63,190 bases of DNA from Acidimicrobiia bacterium (lineage in GTDB: Bacteria; Actinomycetota; Acidimicrobiia; Acidimicrobiales; Aldehydirespiratoraceae). A program made the position numbers and the translations under genes. Below are positions 58,956 to 63,190 of this stretch, piece by piece. The notes under the pieces are model-generated. The model was not told where the DNA came from and made no database searches. It saw only the letters and a program-made list of their open reading frames with translations. Location: assembly GCA_022828135.1 (NCBI GenBank), contig JAJEJB010000008.1, positions 1-63,190 on the forward strand, given 5' to 3'. Positions within the stretch are counted from its first letter, which is position 1; the number at the start of each line of letters is the position of its first letter.

Positions 58956-61307
58956 ATGGCCCACCGGGTCGCGGCGCGGGCCTATCCTGCGGGCACGACG
59001 GCTTCGCATTCGGTGGTGCTGGTGGTGTCGATCGACGGGTTGGCCCCGCGCCATGTCACTCGCGCCACCATGCCCGCGCTCACCACCCTCGCCCTCGAAG
59101 GGGCTTCCTGCTTCACTGCCCGCACCGTCACCCCGCCGACGACCCTGCCGGTTCACACGTCGATACTGCGGGGCGTCGACCCGTCCACCCACGGGTTGTA
59201 CAGCAACACACCGGCACCTCTGCGCACAGACGCTCCCTCGTTCCTTCAAGCGGCCCGCGACGCTGGCCGGTCGACCGCGGTCTTCGTCAACTGGCTGCCA
59301 CTGGACGCGGTGATCGAGCGGGAGGCGGCCGGGCAGCGGTTCGTTGTCGACGGCGGCTATGACCCTGACGAGGACCGCCGCTCCGTAGACGCCGCCGTCG
59401 CGGCCGTGGCCGGCGGCTGCTGCGACGTTGTGTTCGTCTATCTGGTGCGTCCCGATCTCGCCGGTCACGCCCACGGCTGGGACAGCGCCGAGTATGCGGC
59501 TGCGGTCACCGCGTCCGACAGGGAGCTGGCCCGGTTGCTTGACGCGGTGGGGCCCGAGGCGGCTGTATTGGTGACCACCGATCACGGAGGTCTCGGCACC
59601 GGCCACGCCGAGGAGGTCACCGACGTGATGGAGACGTTCGTGGTGGTGCGGGCACCGGGCCGGATCGCGGCCGGTTCGGGCTGGCCGGCCGCGTCGCCGC
59701 TGGATGTCGCTCCCACGGTCGCCGGCCTGTGCGGCTTCGCGCCCGATCCCCGCTGGGAGGGGTCGTCGCTGCTGGGCCGGGAGCTTCCGCTGGTCGAGGT
59801 CGTGTTGGGCCTGCTGGCCGCCATGTCCCAGGAGACCTACGGCGAGCGGGTGACGATGCTCGACCACGCGCTGCAGTCAGCGGCGCTCGCCGCGGCCGAC
59901 GGTGCTGGTGACGAGATGGTGCTCGCCTGCCTCCTGCACGATCTCGGTCACGTCCTCGGACGGGCCGACCAGTGGGGTCTGCCCGGTCATGCCGAGGTCG
60001 GGGCTCGGGCCCTGCAGCCGGTTCTCTCCCCCGCCATCGTCGAGCCCATCCGGGGCCATGTCACCGCCAAGCGGTACCGCGTGGCCGTCGAACCGGCCTA
60101 CCGCGATCGCCTCAGCCTCGCTTCGAGGATGTCGTTGGCCGAACAGGGCGGCCCGCTGGCGCCCGGCGACGCCGAGGTGTTCGCCGCTGGCGTCTTCGCG
60201 GCGGAGGCGATTCGGCTGCGGGGCTACGACGACGGAGGCAAGGTCGACGACCTCCTAGTCCCTGCGCTCGAGGCTTACCGGGGCCTGATCACCGCCGCCC
60301 TCAAGCCGGAGCGTCCGATCGACCCGTCGTGGGCACGGGATGCCTGCCGTTGCGCCTCGTGCCGCGATCCGGGCAACGGACAGCACTTGATCGATGCGTC
60401 GGTGCTCGACGGGTGGACCGTGGTCCGCACCGACCGGACCGGCGACGAGTTGACCGTCACCCTCCACCACCGTTCGGGCGAGCGGCACCTCTGCCGCATC
60501 CCCACCGCAGGACCCGGCGACCTGCCCGCCGAGCCGTGGGGGCCGGCGTTCGCCGAGCAGTTGCGTGCCGACAGCACGAGCTGGACCGAGGACCATGGCG
60601 CGTTCGTCGAGCAGCTGGCCCGGCGGGGCATCGCCCTGCTTCACGACTGCGGGGTCGAGCCGGGAACGGTCCTGGAGGTCGGCAACACGATCGGGTTCGT
60701 GCGGCAAACCAACTACGGCGCACTCTTCGATGTCGTCGCCGAACCCGACCCCGTCAATCTCGCCTTCACGCCCCTCGCTCTGCCCGCCCACACCGACAAT
60801 CCCTACCGGGAGCCGTGCCCGACCGTGCAGCTGCTGCACTGCATGGCCGCGGCGAACGACGGCGGCTCCAGCCGGTTCGTCGACGGCTTCGCCGCCGCTG
60901 CGCTGCTCCGAGCGGAGGATCCCACCGCGTTCGAGACGCTCACCACAACCGATGTCACGTTCCGTTATCGCAGCGACGGCGTGGATCTGCAGGCCCGGCG
61001 TCCCCTGATCGAACTCGACCGCGACGGTGCCGTGCGGGCTGTGAGCGTCAACAACCGCTCCATGGAGCCGTTGGGGGCCGACCGAGCCGGCACGGCCACC
61101 TTCTACGGCGCCTACCGTGCATTGGTCGATCTCCTCGACCGCGACGACGTCGGGATCGAGATCACCTTGCGGCCCGGCGAGCTGGTGGCGTTGGACAACC
61201 GCCGCGTGCTGCACGGCCGGCGGGCATTCCAGGTGACCGAGCGCCGGCACCTGCAGGGCTGCTACATCGACATCGACGCCATCCGTTCGGCGGCACGACT
61301 GATGTAG
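58956..61307 (+). CDS. Three-domain fusion: phosphodiesterase + TmpB/PhnZ-type HD oxygenase + TmpA/BBOX-type dioxygenase
   Basis: This 783-residue protein has three enzymatic parts. Residues 20-275 are an alkaline-phosphatase-superfamily hydrolase (D27, nucleophile T63, D167, H171, D209, H210, H217). Residues 282-450 are a mixed-valent di-iron HD oxygenase: Y295, E297, H304, H328-D329, H332, H345, H368, K372 and D425, with AKRYR and EQGGPL as in PhnZ/TmpB. Residues 455-783 are a gamma-butyrobetaine-hydroxylase-like oxygenase with a cysteine zinc knuckle (C464, C466, C469), Fe(II) ligands H612, D614, H753 and likely 2-oxoglutarate R764. Last two domains match TmpB and TmpA, which turn 2-trimethylaminoethylphosphonate into glycine betaine and phosphate; aminoethylphosphonate is the alternative. 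The ATG lacks a clear ribosome site. Confidence 0.88.
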   Translation: MAHRVAARAYPAGTTASHSVVLVVSIDGLAPRHVTRATMPALTTLALEGASCFTARTVTPPTTLPVHTSILRGVDPSTHGLYSNTPAPLRTDAPSFLQAARDAGRSTAVFVNWLPLDAVIEREAAGQRFVVDGGYDPDEDRRSVDAAVAAVAGGCCDVVFVYLVRPDLAGHAHGWDSAEYAAAVTASDRELARLLDAVGPEAAVLVTTDHGGLGTGHAEEVTDVMETFVVVRAPGRIAAGSGWPAASPLDVAPTVAGLCGFAPDPRWEGSSLLGRELPLVEVVLGLLAAMSQETYGERVTMLDHALQSAALAAADGAGDEMVLACLLHDLGHVLGRADQWGLPGHAEVGARALQPVLSPAIVEPIRGHVTAKRYRVAVEPAYRDRLSLASRMSLAEQGGPLAPGDAEVFAAGVFAAEAIRLRGYDDGGKVDDLLVPALEAYRGLITAALKPERPIDPSWARDACRCASCRDPGNGQHLIDASVLDGWTVVRTDRTGDELTVTLHHRSGERHLCRIPTAGPGDLPAEPWGPAFAEQLRADSTSWTEDHGAFVEQLARRGIALLHDCGVEPGTVLEVGNTIGFVRQTNYGALFDVVAEPDPVNLAFTPLALPAHTDNPYREPCPTVQLLHCMAAANDGGSSRFVDGFAAAALLRAEDPTAFETLTTTDVTFRYRSDGVDLQARRPLIELDRDGAVRAVSVNNRSMEPLGADRAGTATFYGAYRALVDLLDRDDVGIEITLRPGELVALDNRRVLHGRRAFQVTERRHLQGCYIDIDAIRSAARLM

Positions 61308-61357
61308 CATGCGGTGCCTGGAGACGGGCCGGATCAAAGAGGGGAGGTCGGGTTCCC

Positions 61358-62371
61358 ATGGCTGACACGAACTCGGCTGTTGGCGAGTCGCGGAGTCCGG
61401 GGACCAGGGGCTTCGAGCCGGACGTGCCCATCACGGTGTCGCCGATACTGGACTGGCCGCCGCGGCCGGCGGCGACGCTGCGGCACATCGGATCGATGAT
61501 GCTGCCCCAGGGGATGCTCTGGGTGGGCATCGCCGCGGTGGCGTGGAACTTCTTCACCCCGTCGATGGAGCGCATGGCGACCCTCAGCCCGAGATGGATC
61601 CTGGAGATCTATGTCCGCAACGTCGTGATGTTCTCGCTGGTGGCGGGGACCCTGCATGTGGCGCTGTACGTCCGGCGGGTCCAGCAGCAGCGCTACAAGT
61701 ACGAGCGCCAGTGGCTGAGCACCACCAACCGGGAGTTCCTGTGGAACCACCAGACCCGCGACAACATCTTCTGGTGCCTGGTCAGCGGCTGCGGAGTCTG
61801 GACCGCCTATGAGGCGCTGACGCACTGGTTCTATGCCAACGGCTGGATCCCGCAGGTGGAGTGGAGCTCAGGGTGGCTGTACCTGTCGTTCCTGACCGTG
61901 TTCACGTCGCTGTGGTCGGTGACCCACTTCTACTTCATCCACCGGGTGCTGCACACGCGCTTTGTGTACGACCACGTCCACTACCTGCATCACCGCAACG
62001 TCAACCCGGGGCCCTGGAGCGGCCTGTCGATGCACCCGGTCGAGCACATGATGTACCTCAGCATGTTCCTGCTGTGGTGGGTGGTGCCCGCCCACCCGTT
62101 CATCCTGATCCTCACCCTGTCGTCCAACAGCATCGCCACCGCGGTGACCCACTCGGGGTTCGAGCGCTACGAGATCGGCCGGCGCGGGGGACGCTCCATG
62201 AAGGGCGCCGACTACTTCCACCACCTGCACCACCGGTACTTCGAGTGCAACTACGGCAACCGGCCCGTGCCGTGGGACAGGCTGTTCGGCACCTTCCACG
62301 ACGGCACACCCGAGGCTCACGCCCGCATGCGTCAACGGATGAAGGCCCGCCGCGCCGCCCGGACGCGTTGA
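61358..62371 (+). CDS. Sterol desaturase / fatty acid hydroxylase family membrane protein
   Basis: This 337-residue membrane protein has four or five helices and the histidine clusters that bind two irons: HFYFIHRVLH, HVHYLHH, HPVEH and HLHHRYFECNYG. Family members hydroxylate or desaturate lipids, sterols or alkylglycerols. ATG 61358 follows gaggggagg, 51 bp after the phosphonate fusion gene; a longer frame upstream overlaps that gene and is not real. Placement next to a fused phosphodiesterase suggests the substrate may be a phosphonolipid or ether lipid, but this is inference. Confidence 0.85.
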   Translation: MADTNSAVGESRSPGTRGFEPDVPITVSPILDWPPRPAATLRHIGSMMLPQGMLWVGIAAVAWNFFTPSMERMATLSPRWILEIYVRNVVMFSLVAGTLHVALYVRRVQQQRYKYERQWLSTTNREFLWNHQTRDNIFWCLVSGCGVWTAYEALTHWFYANGWIPQVEWSSGWLYLSFLTVFTSLWSVTHFYFIHRVLHTRFVYDHVHYLHHRNVNPGPWSGLSMHPVEHMMYLSMFLLWWVVPAHPFILILTLSSNSIATAVTHSGFERYEIGRRGGRSMKGADYFHHLHHRYFECNYGNRPVPWDRLFGTFHDGTPEAHARMRQRMKARRAARTR

Positions 62372-62461
62372 CCGCACCGCAGATCGCATCATCGAAGGTT
62401 CAGAGCATCGCGAGGCGAGGTCTCAGAAATCCCTTGGGGAGAGCCGGCCATGACATAGGCG

Positions 62462-63076
62462 ATGAGACGTTGGATCGTTCCCAGGCCGACCCACCCGAAG
62501 CGCCTGCGTCCTCGCCGTAGGCCGGCAAGGACAGCGATCACTCGCTTGGCGTCCGTTGCTGTGCTCGCTCTCCTGTCGGCGGCCGCTGTCTCAGTCGTCG
62601 AGCCCGGCCGGGCCTACGCCGGACACGATGCCGGCGTCATTTGCCCCGACCCCGTGACGGAGGGCGATTCCACGCGGATGGGGGTTCACATCTCGGGATG
62701 GCTCGACGTCTGGTCGCACCACGGCGGCGACTACACCGCGAGCCACGACGACTTCACCCGGTACGAGCGCACCCGGTTCGTGCGAGAGGACCCAACGGAA
62801 TCGAGGACGTGGATCCCGATCGAGACGACAGAGGACACCCGCCTCGAGCACGATGAGACCTTCTCTGTCGGCTTCTTCGCCCACGGGAGCTGGCACGGCT
62901 GCGTGGTGACCATCGTCGACGACGACCAGCCGAGGATCATCGGAGTGGACTTCGTGTCGAGTCCCACCGAGGGTTTCTTCTACCGCGCCGGCGACGCCAT
63001 CGATGTCGCCGTGAGGCTGGACCAGAACGTGGAGGTCGAGGGATCTCCCTTAGAGCGAGCGCAAATAGGTGGCTAG
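62462..63076 (+). pseudogene. Secreted beta-sandwich repeat protein, 3' end cut by an insertion sequence
   Basis: The visible 204 residues start with a basic region and signal peptide (about 25-53, ending YAGHD). Then comes an immunoglobulin-like or Calx-beta-like segment closing in CVVTIVDDDQP, and the beginning of a second unit (GFFYRAGDAIDVAVRLDQNVE). That second unit should continue for many residues; instead the last codons (RAQIGG) and stop come from an inserted element that begins near 63055. The intact gene probably encoded a larger cell-surface or exported protein. No function can be assigned. Confidence 0.7.
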
Positions 63077-63190
63077 GTGCGGTTGTAGCGGTCGGCCCAT
63101 TTGGTGAGTTTGATGGTGATGATCGCGGCGATCGCCAGTGCGAGCTGCCCGAGGCGTGCTTTGGTGTTGCGGTCGGTGCTGCGCCGCAGT
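63055..63190 (-). mobile_element. End of an insertion sequence, cut by the window edge
   Basis: The element starts near 63055 with a terminal-repeat-like gcgcaaataggtgg (63059-63072) and continues with transposase coding sequence on the minus strand. Thirteen of fourteen bases match the inverted repeat of the 2-132 element. The target-site duplication cannot be checked because the other end is outside the window. Confidence 0.6.
63073..63190 (-). CDS. Transposase C-terminus, partial
   Basis: Thirty-nine codons at the window edge read LRRSTDRNTKARLGQLALAI and end KLTKWADRYNRT before a stop. The basic start, hydrophobic helix and final basic-aromatic tail resemble the C-termini of actinobacterial IS5-group transposases as I remember them. 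The rest lies outside the window, so the family is not certain. Confidence 0.5.
   Translation of the reverse strand, partial: LRRSTDRNTKARLGQLALAIAAIITIKLTKWADRYNRT

Noticed and set aside
59972..61357. Upstream extension of the sterol-desaturase gene to give a 799-residue protein
   Set aside because: The added part is an out-of-frame reading of the phosphonate fusion gene. A strong ribosome site at 61339-61347 and ATG 61358 mark the real start.
1..63190. CRISPR array or prophage
   Set aside because: I saw no regularly spaced direct repeats with unique spacers, and no phage structural, integrase or lysis genes. The four-copy dispersed repeat is scattered in both orientations.

Overview
This is a GC-rich (roughly two thirds G+C), densely coded stretch of what looks like an actinobacterial chromosome, most plausibly an aerobic member of the Acidimicrobiia or a relative. 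The basis is a DUF222/HNH (13E12-type) protein, an F420-type deazaflavin nitroreductase, a PaaX regulator, a second EF-G-like protein, a 3Fe-4S P450 ferredoxin, the heme gene order and very frequent ATGA/GTGA start-stop overlaps. The taxonomic call is inference; no rRNA or marker gene is present. Both ends carry related terminal-repeat sequences of a mobile element, so this may be a whole contig broken at repeats.

Layout. (1) 1-134: a short inverted-repeat element. (2) 206-11168: a taurine/organosulfonate module with a class III aminotransferase, tauA, a tauB carrying an extra N-terminal membrane domain, tauC, phosphotransacetylase, a TetR regulator, and a two-gene molybdenum enzyme resembling the sulfite dehydrogenase SoeABC, with SoeB and SoeC fused. 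No sulfoacetaldehyde acetyltransferase is present here. (3) 11232-12954: an amidohydrolase and an F420-type nitroreductase. (4) 12958-18984: a LysR regulator divergent from a heterotetrameric sarcosine oxidase or N-methylglutamate dehydrogenase (B-D-A-G order). (5) 19217-21692: membrane-anchored cytochrome c and glucose-6-phosphate isomerase. (6) 21706-28159: a three-gene overlapping antiphage-type cassette (DUF6361, phospholipase-D-like, SNF2-like helicase) that I believe corresponds to Azaca, followed by an HNH protein. (7) 29579-38764: two tandem YceI proteins, heme genes hemL, hemB, hemD, hemC and hemA, a tiny membrane protein, an S-adenosylmethionine hydrolase and proC. (8) 38794-44865: EamA permease, thioesterase, a GlnT/GmaS-type ligase, and the divergent glxB-glxC-glxD (MgsABC-type) genes. 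(9) 44917-55469: a methylated-amine island with two FAD/GcvT dehydrogenases, a P450, a PaaX regulator with a clear operator, a Rieske oxygenase, a small membrane protein, an MttB-family protein and a ferredoxin. (10) 55638-62371: EF-G2, tRNA-Arg, branched-chain aminotransferase, a remarkable three-domain phosphonate-degrading fusion, and a sterol-desaturase-family protein. (11) 62462-63190: a secreted protein truncated by an insertion sequence.

How it may fit together. The 783-residue fusion joins an alkaline-phosphatase-superfamily phosphodiesterase, a PhnZ/TmpB-type HD oxygenase and a TmpA/gamma-butyrobetaine-hydroxylase-type dioxygenase. TmpA plus TmpB converts 2-trimethylaminoethylphosphonate to glycine betaine plus phosphate. 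The Rieske oxygenase, the FAD/GcvT enzymes and the heterotetrameric oxidase could then strip methyl groups from glycine betaine down to glycine, while GlnT/GmaS and GlxBCD/MgsABC could handle methylamine through N-methylglutamate. Together with the taurine module this suggests a scavenger of small organic N, P and S compounds (osmolytes and head groups), probably marine or host-associated. The pathway linkage is inference; the domains and active-site motifs are read directly from the sequence.
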